A stretch of DNA of 64,000 bases from Ischnura elegans. Its lineage: Eukaryota; Arthropoda; Insecta; Odonata; Coenagrionidae. Both the position numbers and the translations under genes were made by a program. Positions 32,771-45,100 of this stretch are shown in pieces; the stretch's first letter is position 1, and the number at the start of each line of letters is the position of its first letter. The stretch spans positions 131,762,972 through 131,826,971 of the forward strand of contig NC_060248.1 of assembly GCF_921293095.1 (NCBI RefSeq), read 5' to 3'. The notes below the pieces were generated by a model. That model searched no databases. It was not told the origin of the DNA and was given only the letters and a program-made list of their open reading frames with translations.

Positions 32771-32959
32771 TTAACAGGTCTGGCTGACTTTAACGCTGTC
32801 AACTCGGTTGAAATTCTGGGGGCATTTCTCAGTTTCAATAGCCTCTCGAATCAGTCGTCTATTATAAAATTTCTCTTGGGCTAACACCTGCATCTTGTTG
32901 ATTAAAATTTGATGCCCGTCTTCCGAGTAAGCATTCTCCACTACAGCTGACTTCTCCAT
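32771..32959 (-). pseudogene. C-terminal fragment of a Penelope-like (GIY-YIG) retroelement protein
   Basis: The ~60-residue frame contains SAVVENAYSEDGHQI, QVLAQEKFYNRRLIREAIET and PQNFNRVDS. This follows the usual end of Penelope-like proteins: a GH..., then a vLa....R.iREAiEi, then NFNReDG. Only this tail is readable. RT and most of the GIY-YIG domain are not seen, and the terminal NREDG and SxxW residues are altered. Confidence 0.6.
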
Positions 32960-34644
32960 GTCACGATGTATCCTTCGTCACGATGTACAATATTTTTCCC
33001 CATCTGCCTCACTTCCTGTCCCCAACCACCCTATTTCCCACAGTGTAGATTTTGATGATTGTTTCAACCTAGGAATTCTTGCCTCCCTAGCAACCTCAGC
33101 CTCACCACTAGAATGGGGAACTTGCATGAATTTTTTTTATTTCACAGGCGGACAGAAAATTATTTTCTGAATACAACAAAGAAACCCGCATGTAAATCTG
33201 AGTTTTCCATCGCGAGATATTTAATGATAAATATAACGAATTTTAAAGCGCGGGAAAAACTCCCTCACCCCCCAAGCCACTGCCGACAAAGCCTCGATGA
33301 CGTCAAAGGTACCTAAACATCACGCGAAGCTATTGTTGTGATTGTTTGTAATACATAGTTGCCAGCAGTTGTGAGAGCTTCGTTTGTTAGACGTGTTGAT
33401 TATTTTATATTTAAAGATAAATATCCGACGATAGAGGCTTGGAAGCCCTCATATTTTGCATTATTAATAATATTAATATCTGAGTAAGGGCATAAAATAT
33501 AAAACTGGAGCAGTTAAACCAAAAATTTTATAATACCTAAATAACATCGTTGTAGGAGTCTGAGCCACGCCCATTGGAAGGGGGATACGTAAATTGTAAG
33601 TTGATGTTATCAACGGCATATCATTCATTTAAGTATGTAATTAGAACGATTTTGATGTTTACTAATGTCCGCTTAGCTTTTATATACAATAACTTCATCC
33701 GTTTATTCATAGGTACCGGAGAATTCGTCGTTTAGGACTGTATGTGCTTGTATTATGGGGTGTATTCCAGTCATTGCAACTTGTGCTCGCTGATTGGAGA
33801 CATCTAGGAACATTTTTGTGCCAAAATAGTGTTATTTTCAACGTGACATCTCCCGTTAAGCTACTACTAATAATCACAGTGCCAGTGGTTGTAATGCACA
33901 AAGTTTGACAAGGTTGAAAAATATCGGCCAAGAGTTATCAGTGTTCCATCGTGATTGAATTGTAAAAGGTGCTATTACGCTATCGATAAATGTCTAACAG
34001 TAGTGTAAAAATTGTCAGTGGCGTGCTAATCTCCGTTGTTCACCGTAGATATGACATTTCACGATCACGCTATTGAAATAAAAACTGTGAGTGAAGTTTG
34101 TTATTCCATTATTTCAACGAATAGTAGTGAGAAAAGTCACTTGTGTGGGCTAATTTAAGGGTTTAAATCAGTGAATAAATAGTTGTTTTCATCATAACGA
34201 GTTCTGTTATTGTAAGTTATGTACGTGATGAATATAAGAATGTGACAGTGACATCCAGTTTTTGATAAGAGTATTTGCCTATTTCCCACTATATTTTTAT
34301 GGTATATGCTAGTACATTGTTTATGGATTTACCTACATTATTGAAATAGGTTATAGCTTGTGTGTGTGTTGGCAGCGGAACCGATTCACGATCTCACATG
34401 TGGATTGTGCAGACTGCTCTGCTGTGAATTCGTACCGTAGGACGGATAGGACTACCTTCTCCGTTAATTCGGTGTTGCCAAATTCAACAGCACAGCTTAC
34501 TCTAATGTCAACAGCACAGCTACGGATCGTTATCCTCCAGTATTAAAAGTTTCTTTTACAACTCGATTTGCCGCCGACGTATAGCAATAATTTGTCTTAA
34601 CAAATTCCATGAGGGTCGTGGCATCAATTTTTGGTGTCCTAAAA
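32960..34644. other. Intergenic, nothing recognised
   Basis: AT-rich with no supported gene. Frames at 33059-33316, 33707-33931 and 34358-34546 are short and unrecognised. Confidence 0.4.
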
Positions 34645-34712
34645 AAAGGCTGGTGTCCTAACACCCCATGCCACACGCCTTTTAGGCGGCTTGCGGGGTA
34701 TTATGTAGATGA
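34645..34712 (+). mobile_element. 3' tail of the second non-LTR family (copy 2)
   Basis: GGTGTCCTAACACCCC, then CCACACGCCTTTTAGGCGGC and TTGCGGGGTATTATGTAGATG. It matches 6383-6455. It is truncated to its last ~65 bp. Confidence 0.65.
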
Positions 34713-37700
34713 ATTTCAGGTGTACTATTCGAACGAGTGGCAACGTTATCATCCATTTTTCTGATCACTAAAACATACGAAGTGAAACGCTTGTACTTCA
34801 TCATCCCGATGCCGCATTATTAATATCCCCAGTAATAATCTAGGCACAATAGCAATAGGAAAACTTGCCCAAGAATAACAGAACAAAATAAAGTGACGAT
34901 GAGCGGCTAAATACTCCCTCAAAACAAATTTTACACCATGCGCTCAGGGTATTTCCCTACTCCCTACGGTTGTTTAGGCACCTATGACGTCACGCCTGGC
35001 CTCGGCAACGCTCGGGTGTCTTCGCGCAGTGGTCGGCTCAGAGAAATTTTTCTCGATTTTAAATGCAATTTTTTTATTTATTTTGATGTTGAATGGAGAA
35101 ACTGAAGGTATTTTTGCGAGCTAATGTATCCATTTGACTTATTCAAAATAGTTTTTAGAGCAATCTACGACCCATGCAAGTTCCTCATTGTTAAACTGGG
35201 TGCAGTTTTGCATATGGCTCCACCAAGCATTCAATCGTCCTAGCCGTAACAGGGCCCTCTTAATCTATGTATATGTAAACATTAATGATACCAATAATTC
35301 AAATGATACAAATAGTGGGTAAAGAAATAAAAATGGGGATACTGCAATATTTTATGTATTCGTGCCAAAAACTTGTGCTCGAGAGTTATTATTGACCTAC
35401 ATTTTATATCAAACGCAGTTACTTTGATGTGAATAAAAATTTTGTGGATAAATTTCAAGAGTTTATATCCTAATATATTAGCTATTCTTAGATATGAAAA
35501 TTATACATGTACAGTCAGATCAAAAGTATTGCAATGAATGAAGTGGTGCCACTTTGGCCATAGTTTGGAAATTGAGTTGCGGTATTTTCTATTGAACCAG
35601 TATACGGGAAATTTGAACAATCCAACTATAGCAATATTTTTATTGTCATATCATTTAAAGGAAAAGTATGCAGAATGTGTGCAATGTTTAATACACATAA
35701 ATTGTGCAGCTCTTGCTAGATTTAAAAATCCACCTCCAGAATATGTATCCACCTCCTTGGATGGAGTAGCTGTTTTTTCTTGTGCAGCCATTTTTCTACT
35801 TTGACAAAAGTAAAAAAAATATTACTATACAAAAAAATAATTAAAATGTAAATATATATCTTACTAGATACAGAATGACAGGTTTTCGTTTTCCTATGAT
35901 CAGCTTTTAGTTGTTCGGAGAGAACTCTGATTTTCAGCGTAATCCATATCATATCCTTAGCAACCCTAGGTCTAGCATGCTTAACCCTTTCATGCTGAAC
36001 ATTGGCCATTTTCATACTCAAAAGACCTATTGTTGAATATCATGGGCGTGGATTTTTCAATGCAAATGAACGGATGTCAGCTATAGCTGATGTGGGGAAA
36101 GGAAGTGACCGCTGAGGCACCAATGGTCGGAGGCTTTCAGGCACTGACTGAGACCCTAGTGCCACTCTTTGTCAATTGGGCCAGACTCATTTATGATCCT
36201 GGAATCCATATCAGCAGGAATCTATTGTGAAGTGGGGTTGTATTATCAATGATTTTAGCAAAGAAATTTTTTTTTGCATTCTCCAATTTTTTATATTTTG
36301 AAATTCTTTGTTTTCATTTGTGAATAGGGGATTTTTCAATTAAATTTTTAGCATTACTGTTAACTGGGCTTTATTGAGACTTCTGGAGTAAAAATCTTAG
36401 TACTTTACTAAATTTTTTGTTATCAACTCTAGAAATCTGTTAAAAATTTATATTGCTTAAAAAATTAAGTTATTCTTATATAAGTGTGAATTGCAAAAAA
36501 TCAGTAGGATTGTCTCTTATAAAAATACTGCTTATGTAAAAAGTTGACCGAGGACTCCTGCTTAGAAAGAGTTTGAGCCTCTAGTCCATTGGCTAGAGAA
36601 TGGCTGGGCACCCCATTGAGTTATGTGTCCCAAATTGAAGGGAAGGAACTAGGGTAACTCCACCCCAGGAAAGAACTCAGCAGAGAGATCTTCAAAATAT
36701 TATCATGCTACTTGAAGCACTGAAAACATTTTTCACTCTTACGTCCCACCAGTAGTGGTGTAGCGAAGAGGGGGGTCCGAGGGGTCCGGACCCCCCACCA
36801 AAATATAAAAACACTTACTTTGCTTTATATAAGAAAACAAAATATTGGAAAATAATAAATTTAAAAAGGATTTCTTTGACAAAGTAAGTGTTTTCGGCGA
36901 TGATAAGTGTAAAAATTAGTTAAAACCCTCTTCTTACTATCCTGTTTTTTTAAAAGTCTTGGACAACTGCAAACGGAATTCCTGGCCACCCAACGGCTGC
37001 CAGTTAAGGGTTAAAACTTTCAAATGAAAAGTTGCAATTAAAATAAAATTTAAAAACTGTTAAGAAATAGTTCAAATTCTCATCAAATGGGATATCAAAA
37101 TGTCACCAATGGTAGTAGTATGGTAATAATGACTAATCTTAGAATAACCTTTTCGATTGTAACTGACAAATTCATTTGAGTTCATCCATTGCTTGGATAA
37201 ACGCATTACATCAATAAGGATGTGGTAGTTCAGAAAAATTGCTCATTGATCAATTTTAGAACATATAAACTTCGAATATTTACATGCATGACTTTTACAT
37301 GCACATTTGGTGAAGGGCTTTTTTTTGTACGTGCTGATAGTTAAGAAGGGTAAAATTTTAACCCTTGACAGTTGTGGGGGACATTGCATGTCACTTTGTA
37401 TTCTTGAACACTCGGAAGGACATGACTGATGGACGGTATTATAATTTTTATAAATATTTTTATAGTAATATATTTTATAAAATGGTTTCTTTTACAGATT
37501 TAATACAGAAAGGCTTTAAAAATGGTAGATTTATTGTATTTATGGTAGATGTACACCCATTACCTTTTCTGGAGTGTCCTAGTCGTGTTTGTCTTCATTC
37601 TTTGACCGTGTCACTATCTGACTCCTTGTACCACGATTGCAAAGACTCCACAGAAACAGATTTTTGTAATACCCCATTTACTTAGCATTTATGAGTAAAA

Positions 37701-37843
37701 TGGCCAGCATTTATCACTCTCTGTAAGAATTTGTCACTAGCTCTGAGCAACAGCGTTTAAATTAGTGAAATTAAGTATTCACTTGAGTATTGTGACCCGT
37801 GTAGTATCATGGAAGAAGGACTCCTTCCATGGTAGCATCGTAG
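34713..37843. other. Intergenic, nothing firmly recognised
   Basis: No supported gene. A CG-richer patch lies near 34970-35040. A (G)n(C)n-type segment at ~36765-36800 (GTAGCGAAGAGG, then GGTCCGAGGGGTCCGGACCC) resembles one end of a hAT-like element, but no partner end was found. Confidence 0.4.
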
Positions 37844-38657
37844 CAGATGGCGCAGCGAGGAAGGGGTTTGGGGATTAAACCCCCCTCCAGAGCTCAGAAG
37901 TATTTTAAGTCTATTCCATTTCACTTAATTGGATTAATATTACTTATTGAATAGTGCAAGGATAGGTAAATTATCTCTCAGAAAGCCATTAAACTCACCA
38001 TTTTGAACCACCCACATAGCAACGTTCCTCTCAGAGACGTCTCACTATGGTCTCAAATGTCTCGAATATCGCAAATGTCTCGGAGATGTAATTATGAGAC
38101 GTTCAGGAATTAAAAATGAAAAAACGTATTTAAACACCATCAATGCCTTCCATAAATATTTTTCGGTGCAATTCTGCAGTTTCAACTATTAAAATCACGA
38201 CTTTTAATATGGGTTTCTTATTTTCAAAAGGTCATCCATCACAAAATTTATTGCTAAAAATGATCGAGAAAAGTAGGCCATAACTGTATAATTTAAATTT
38301 AATTATTTTTTTGCCTAAATTTAAAGCATACCAGAGTACAAACTCTTATGAGACATCTCAGAGACTTATCTGAGACGTCTCATAGACCATTTTTTTGGAC
38401 ATAGTGACATCTCAGAGAAGTCTCAGAGATGCCTCTGAAGCTCTCAGAATGTCTCTGAGACGCAACATGTGATATTCGAGACGTCTCAGAGATGTATCCG
38501 AGACGTATTTCTGCTATGTGGGCATTTACCTGAAAAAATTTCTGGGGGAGAGCCCAGGCACCTCCCGTTTACCCTGGCGGGTATTCCATACTTTCAGCCC
38601 CCCAGTATCAGTTTCGCCTAAAACCCCCCTTACCCTTAATTCCTAGCTGCGCCCCTG
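37844..38657. mobile_element. Possible hAT-like element interrupted by a MITE
   Basis: The left CAGATGGCGCAGCGAGG and the inverted right CAGGGGCGCAGCTAGGA are similar 17-bp ends of the CAGGGGCG type common in hAT elements. Flanking 8-mers (CATCGTAG and TATTACGA) do not match, so the boundaries are uncertain. The interior carries the MITE 38011-38522. Confidence 0.45.
38011..38522. mobile_element. MITE built of GAGACGTCTC-like palindromes, 512 bp
   Basis: It starts CCCACATAGCA and ends TGCTATGTGGG, a perfect 11-bp inverted terminus. Both arms (38030-38105 and 38340-38510) consist of many variants of GTCTCAGAGACG / GAGACGTCTC. The middle is AT-rich. It is non-coding and can fold into a long hairpin. 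Confidence 0.8.
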
Positions 38658-39122
38658 TATTACGAACGCAATATAACTTCTATTTCAAAGTTCCGCCTCG
38701 AATGCATCACGTGACCCACCTGGGTCACTTTCGTTCACTGGGATGAGTCGTATCGTGCATGCTAACTAGCGCATTAAGTGACGACTAAATTATTTCGTTT
38801 GGAAATAAGGCTCTATGACGTTTAGTTATTATCAGCCAGCTCCACGCTCATTTAAAACACTATCACCTGGCAAATATGCCGTTTCATACTTGCATATTAT
38901 TTTATGTATTATTTCATTGAAAACGTTCGCAAGCGCGAACGACTCATTCTCAATTCAATCATCCGATGTGTTTTTGTTGTTGTTTCTCAGATTTTCTTGC
39001 ATAATGGCGCCATCGGTGTTGGCTTCGCGAATGTGGCTGAAGCCTGCGGTACACTGCTGAAGCCATTGTTTGTTATTCTGAATTTTTGTGACCCCCCCCG
39101 AGTAAGTTGTGTAAAAAGTAGA

Positions 39123-39178
39123 ATGTTTGACAGCATACGAGATAAAATACACACAGTTCATGAGGGTATAGCTGCTAG
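39123..39178 (+). CDS. Dysb: Dysbindin exon 1 (start codon)
   Basis: ATG at 39123 with A at -3; encodes [18 protein letters not shown] plus two bases. The donor AG|GTAAGT at 39178/39179 is a perfect consensus. The open frame extends upstream of this ATG without resemblance to dysbindin, so the internal ATG is chosen. Confidence 0.85.
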
Positions 39179-42100
39179 GTAAGTTCACGATGAAGATTAA
39201 TATTCTGAGTCGGAACCATCTAGTTTATGGTCAGAACTTTCTTTATTGTTTTCGTCCTTACCGAGGTCTTTTGATTTTTATCTGTTATATCTATATGTTC
39301 TTTGTACGAAAAATACATGTTCACATGCAAACGGAAATGAAAGTTAATTGTTTGCCTCCGGAAAGGGGTCTACAGGAGCGGACCTAATCCCTCCTCAATA
39401 GTGGCTGTAGATTCCTTTGCTAAACGTGGATAATTTTAACCGTAGTAGTTTCTGTTGCTTTCAGTTTTCGTGGCTTGAATGTAAATGATGCTCCAAGGCG
39501 TTCGGCGCGAACGAGTAACAACGTTAACTACAATGCTGGTGCCGACGTACTCAATAAATATCAAAGTAATTGGAGTGAACTTCATCAGCTAACGGAGGAA
39601 AACTCGAAGAAAGCAGAGGTCATTGATGGGGTCTATATTTTAACATCTTGAATCTCAATTATTTCGTGACAATTTCTTCGGCTCTAACAGTTGTAAACCT
39701 TTCAGGGAATCGATGCTACGATAAAAAGCCTTCACGAAAGCTTCGAGAAACAGTGGGTGGCCGTGGGCCACATATGTGCGTCTATTTCTACAGTCCCTCA
39801 ATTGCTTAATGGAGTGCAGGAGTTAATGGAGCAAATAGGTAATTGACTTCGTTAGAGTTTCTATTTGCAGTATTATGTAATTGTGGATGCGACAAACAAG
39901 ACTTGATTCCTAAGAAGCAAATAATGCATTTAAAGATTTATTTTGAGTAACTTGTGAACGAATATGCCTTCGAAAACATTTTTATCCTCTTCTTCAATGG
40001 CTTGATCATTGTATATCAGGTTGGTGATATTTACACTCCATTCTTTTTTTATATTTGCCTTTGCTAGGGACTCTTCAGACACTATTTGCTGATGTGGAAG
40101 GATCGTTACTAAAGCTGGAAGATATGATTGAAACTCAGGAGTTGCAAGAGAAGCAGCTAGATCATAGATTTCAACTGGCCATGTTTAAAGAAAAGAAGTT
40201 GGGGGAAATTGAACAAGTTAAAGGTAATTTTCATTCTGAATTAATATCTGCATGATTGATGTGAGTGCCAGGTGTAATGTTAAATCACTTTCAGGTCTTG
40301 ATTAGTAGTTAGTGAAATATATTGCTCTGTTAAGTCTTCCTTTGTTGAATAAGCTTTTCATCCCCATTATGTTTGTGATCTATCACTTTCATAACTGTTG
40401 ACAGAAGGGAACATATTTGTTTTTTGGAATTCGTTGGGAATGCGGAGATGGTAGGAAGCCTTAAGAACTTTTATGGTGTTATTTTAATGGTTATGGTGTT
40501 TATGGTAGTCACGAAGATTTAACCTGTATCAATTTTGTGAATGTAATTTTTGGTATATTATTTTTGTCTTTTATTATCTCACTTTCATTCTGATTCAAAA
40601 AACGACAACAGTCCGATCATCGAATGATCAAGTACACATAAACAACAAAACAAAAGAACACAAATCGCGTGAATGCGAAACATTGCTAATGTGACCAACA
40701 AACACACAGGAACCCTTGTATTTAACACCTCTCCATGTTGGTCACACAAAATACGATTTAAAAAAATTCAAATTAATAATCAATGTTATAGTTCACTTAA
40801 GCCTTTTGTTATAGTTCACTTAAGCATTTTACACCAATATTTTCTGACTTAGAGTTTACATGCATCAGAATTATGAAATTATTTTTGATCAGTTCTGTAA
40901 CATGATGATATTTGATGTCTATTTGTTTGGATTTGTCTCGGGTACAAAGCAATTCTCAGAAGCAGCAGTGGCTCCCTGGTTGTCAGCATAGACGGTAATA
41001 GGTTTTGCTACCAGATGTTTGAGCCCAATGTCTTCAAGTAATCCACAGATCCAGGTGACCTCCCTTTACACATCACTTAGGGCTATGTACTCTGCTCCCA
41101 TGGTAGACAGACTCACAGATGTCTGCTTCTTACTACTCCAGCTAACTGCTCCACCTGATAGGGATAGACAAAAACCTGTAGTAGGTCTTCTGTCAGTATT
41201 TTTATTTGCCCCATGTGCATCCACATAAACTTCTAGTTGATGACCATTTCTCTTGTAGACTAATTTCAGATTTTTGGTGCCTTTCAGATATCTGTAAAGG
41301 GTTTTTACTTCATTCCAGTCCTTTCTTGATGGGTTTTGGTTCTTCTGACAAAGTTTGTTTACAGCAAAAGCTATGTCAGGTCTCGAGTTGCTGGATAAAT
41401 GTAATAGAGAGCCAGTTCCTGCTCTGTATAATTTTGGGTTGAATGGGCAGACAGCATGTTGCTTTTCTTGATCCTGTGGCAATGAAAGTTGGACCATAAC
41501 TTCTGTAGTATTTTGCAAGTGGAAATGTTTCAGTCTTTCCTCAATGTACATTTCATGATCCAGGTACACAGCTCCATCATGATCCCTTGCAACCCTCATG
41601 GAAAGAATATTCTTCACCAATTTCAAGTCGTCTCCCAACGGAGTATGCTCCACCAAACCCCTTCTTATAAAGCTTCTGATGGCCACTTTTGTTCCAGTGA
41701 GATAACAATCATCCATGCAAATACACATGCAAGAATCATACCCTGATCCTTTCAAGTTCATGCTTTCCATAGTCTTGTTAAGGTCCTCCTTCCAATTTTT
41801 GACAGATTGATGTAGACCATTGGTGCTCCATTTTAATTTGCATATGTAAGAGTTCGGATTCTTCACTTCCAAATGAGGTGGTTGTTCCATGAACACCTCT
41901 TCTTTAAGTTTACTACTAAAATAAGCTGCATTAACATCTACATGGTGTATTTCCTAACTCTTCTTAGTGGCAACAGCAATCATACATCTAAGTTTAGTCC
42001 TTTCAACCATTTAACTGTACCTAAGTGTTGTAAAAATCTTAATTTTCTTTCTGAAATTTTTTTAATTTTATTCTTGTGTTAGCAAGGCATATGTTGTCTT

Positions 42101-45100
42101 TCTCATAATTTTGCAGGTTCCGCTTCAGCTCCACTACTTCCTTCTTTGTAATGCAAAGATATTCAATCAGAGAACTGTTCTCATTTTCCATATCTCGTGC
42201 ATGCCTCTGTATCATTTCGCTTTGCTGCTTCAGAGTTTCCGGTTCTTCCTTAAGACTTCCAATTACAGAGATTGTTGAGGGTGATATAATTGTAATAATT
42301 CTTTGCATCAGCGAATGCTTGTTCATGGTTTTGAATGAGTGTTTCAATTTGTTGATGTTTTCGCTCTTCAACCTCTGTTAGTTCCATTCGATGAATAAGT
42401 AATAACTCATCTTGCAAGGCAGTAAGATCTCACTCAGCCTTGTCTTCAATTCTCTTAGTCTCCTTGAGGAATTTTTCTTGCAACTCTACTATCTCCTCAC
42501 CATGCTTCTCGTGGAATGTTTGCAACTGTTCCTGATGATCTTTTTCCTTTTCTTCTAACTTTTCCTTCAGTTTCTGTATGTCTCTCCCGAGACAGCTTAA
42601 GGGACACCATATTTTCAGCCTTAAGTTCTGCCAAGTTATTTTGATGCTCATAGAGGAGATGCTTCATCTGCTGCCTGTTCATTTCAGAGTGATGAGCCTC
42701 TTCTTCCATGTCACGATCTTTATTTCGAAATTTGGCCTTAGTTTCTTCCAATTCCTTTCTTGTAATATCCTAGAAAGATTTTAACATATCTCCTTGAATT
42801 TGAAAGAGGCTTTGCTCTTCTCTTTCCCTCTCCAATTCTTCCCTCAGCCGATAACAATGAGCCTCAAGTTGCTTGCGGTTCATTTCATTGGTAGCTATCC
42901 CATTGGCTGCTTTTATTTCCTCTTAAGGTGTTAGGTGGTCTCTTGCTGTGTTACAGAACCTAGTTCTCTTAACTAATGTGTTCACACCTGCCCTAAAAAC
43001 CTTTGCCTCAATGGTTTTGAATGATGCTTTCCTTACCATGCCTTTCCTTTTTCGTGGTCTTTCTTCTTCAAATTCACTGTCAGTTGCATTACTTGAGCTA
43101 GAGTCTGATTCCATGTCTGCAGATCTTGCTGTTCTTTTTGGTGATTGGTACTTCCTACCCTTATTATGATATGTATTTCTTTCCTCAAAATACGGGCATT
43201 CGTGAGCAGTATGCCCTGCCTCTTTGCATGCAAAGCATACAAACCTTCTTTCATTAAAATTAGCATACTTATCATCGTTTCTCCCAGAATAGTCCCTCTA
43301 GCCTCCCCTCAAATCATTACTCTGTCCTCCCATGGATCACTTCTCCAGCCTCTCCTGCTTCCAAAATTGATACTTCTATCAAGTCTAGAAGCTAGAGCAG
43401 TGATGTCACTGGAATCTTCATTAGTTTTATGCAAGGACTTGTGGCTCTTCCTTCTTGCCTCTTTGGCCATTAATCTAGCCATCACTTCCTCTAGATCAAT
43501 GTCTTCCCCTTGGTCTATTGTGGTGATTAGTACTTCATATTTCTCTATTGGGAGACCATCGTCGATAAATCTTGCGATTGTTTTCTCGTCAAAATTAGCC
43601 TTGGGTGCCTTCAATCTCCTGTGTAAATTGAAGAAAGAATTTGCAAAATATTCTTCCATATGTTCATCCTCTTCTTTTTTAATGGAAATCGGTTCTGGAA
43701 GTGATAGGGTTTGATTGATGGGTCCAGCCTTAGTACATATATAATTTTTCTAATTTCTGCCACATAAATTCCGCGACACTAACATCGCCAACAAAATCTA
43801 TTGTCTTAGAATTTAAGGTCAATAATATGAGGGACACTGCCCTATCATTCTTCTTTATCTCTTCTGATGTGAATGTATCAATTTCATCAGCATCACCTTC
43901 TTGCAAATAACCTGGGGAGACAGCTTCCCAACATCTTCTTTGACACAATATTGCTTTAGTGGTCAGCGACCATGAAAAGTAATTCGTTTTATTCAACTTC
44001 ACGTACTTTCGTACTTTCGCTTTGTCCTCCGCCATTTCAATTCATTTGGATTTATCCGCTTTGGCATCGCTCGCTTCAACTTATTACTTTTTCCGGCTTT
44101 ACCCCTTTTTCTTTCGCTTTACTTACTAATTCTTTCTTTCTTCCAAGCACTTTGTCTCATAGTCCGTTAGATTATTCATGTCTTGTATTATCTCACTTTC
44201 ATAGACTCAAAATACGACAACAAACCGTTCATCGAATAATCGAGTAAATATAAACAACAAAACAAAAGAAGAACACAAATCGCGTGAATGCAAAACATTA
44301 CCAGTGTGATCAACACACACGAAAAACCCTTGTAAATTTTCTACAATTTTATGGTACACAATGCCCAGGTTTGTACCACAAGCACCAGGTCACTTAATAT
44401 TCTGTTTCGGACCTGATCTCTGAGGGAATCTGTTCCTATTTTATGAATGTAATAATCATTTTGATTGGGTGCCACTGTAAAATTTTAATGGATATGTGAT
44501 TTAGTGTTTCCATTTATTTTTTTTGACAATAGTGTTTTTCAGTATTTAATGGTCACCATTTTCTGAATTTCTTGCTCCCCAAATGTCTGTTTTGATGAAT
44601 TGGCGCGAGACTTTTTGGATTGAGGTCCATGCAATTCACTCCTGGGGAAATATTTGTGAGGAAATATGGGAAAAATTTGTGCTCAAGCCCGAATCACACA
44701 ATCATTTTTTCCTTCGAGGGACACATCCAGTGATTGCTCTGATGACGGCTGAAAAAAATGTCATTGCACACGTTCATTTTCCCCAATGGCTCCAAGGATG
44801 GGAATCACATCCCTTTTTCCATCACTTGCCATGCCCCTTTTTCCATTGTTGAAACCATCACTGGCACTGCCCTTCGGCCAATCAGGACGAATGGCTGCTC
44901 ACAGTGATTGAAGTGCCACACTTGGCTTTTAATTGAATTAAAGTTGTAAATAGGGAAAGTGATGGAATGGGAAAAGGGCAGTGGGAATGTCCGTGTGATT
45001 CAGAAAATGATGGCTCGTTAATCTATCACTCTTTTGGTCCCTGTAAACCAATCGCTAGGGCTATAATATTGAGGGATGGAAAAAATGATTATCTGATCCA

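Larger units (their letters stand above)
39179..40067 (+). other. Dysbindin introns 1-3
   Basis: Short introns at 39179-39464, 39631-39705 and 39839-40067, separated by exons 2 and 3. No mobile element is seen in them. Confidence 0.8.
40565..44345 (-). mobile_element. Complete LTR-bounded Copia insertion carrying a DRC4/GAS8 retrocopy
   Basis: Two direct LTRs (163 and 167 bp) bound 3,781 bp and are flanked by a perfect 5-bp duplication ATTTT (40560-40564 and 44346-44350). This shows integrase-type insertion of the whole unit into dysbindin intron 4, antisense to dysbindin. Minus-strand order: 5' LTR, gag with zinc knuckle (44035-42923), DRC4-like sequence (42922-~42040), late RT and RNase H (~42000-40830), 3' LTR. 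Protease, integrase and the first part of RT are absent. All coding parts share one orientation. The unit is now inactive, with frameshifts in every section. Confidence 0.88.

Noticed and set aside
42039-42910. Coiled-coil frames as an unusual Copia Gag extension or a dysbindin antisense gene
   Set aside because: Colinear DRC4/GAS8 landmarks explain all fragments better. Stops and frameshifts exclude a working gene.
44583-44852. 89-codon plus-strand frame in dysbindin intron 4
   Set aside because: No homology to dysbindin or any family I recognise, and no flanking splice sites that keep phase with exons 4 and 5.
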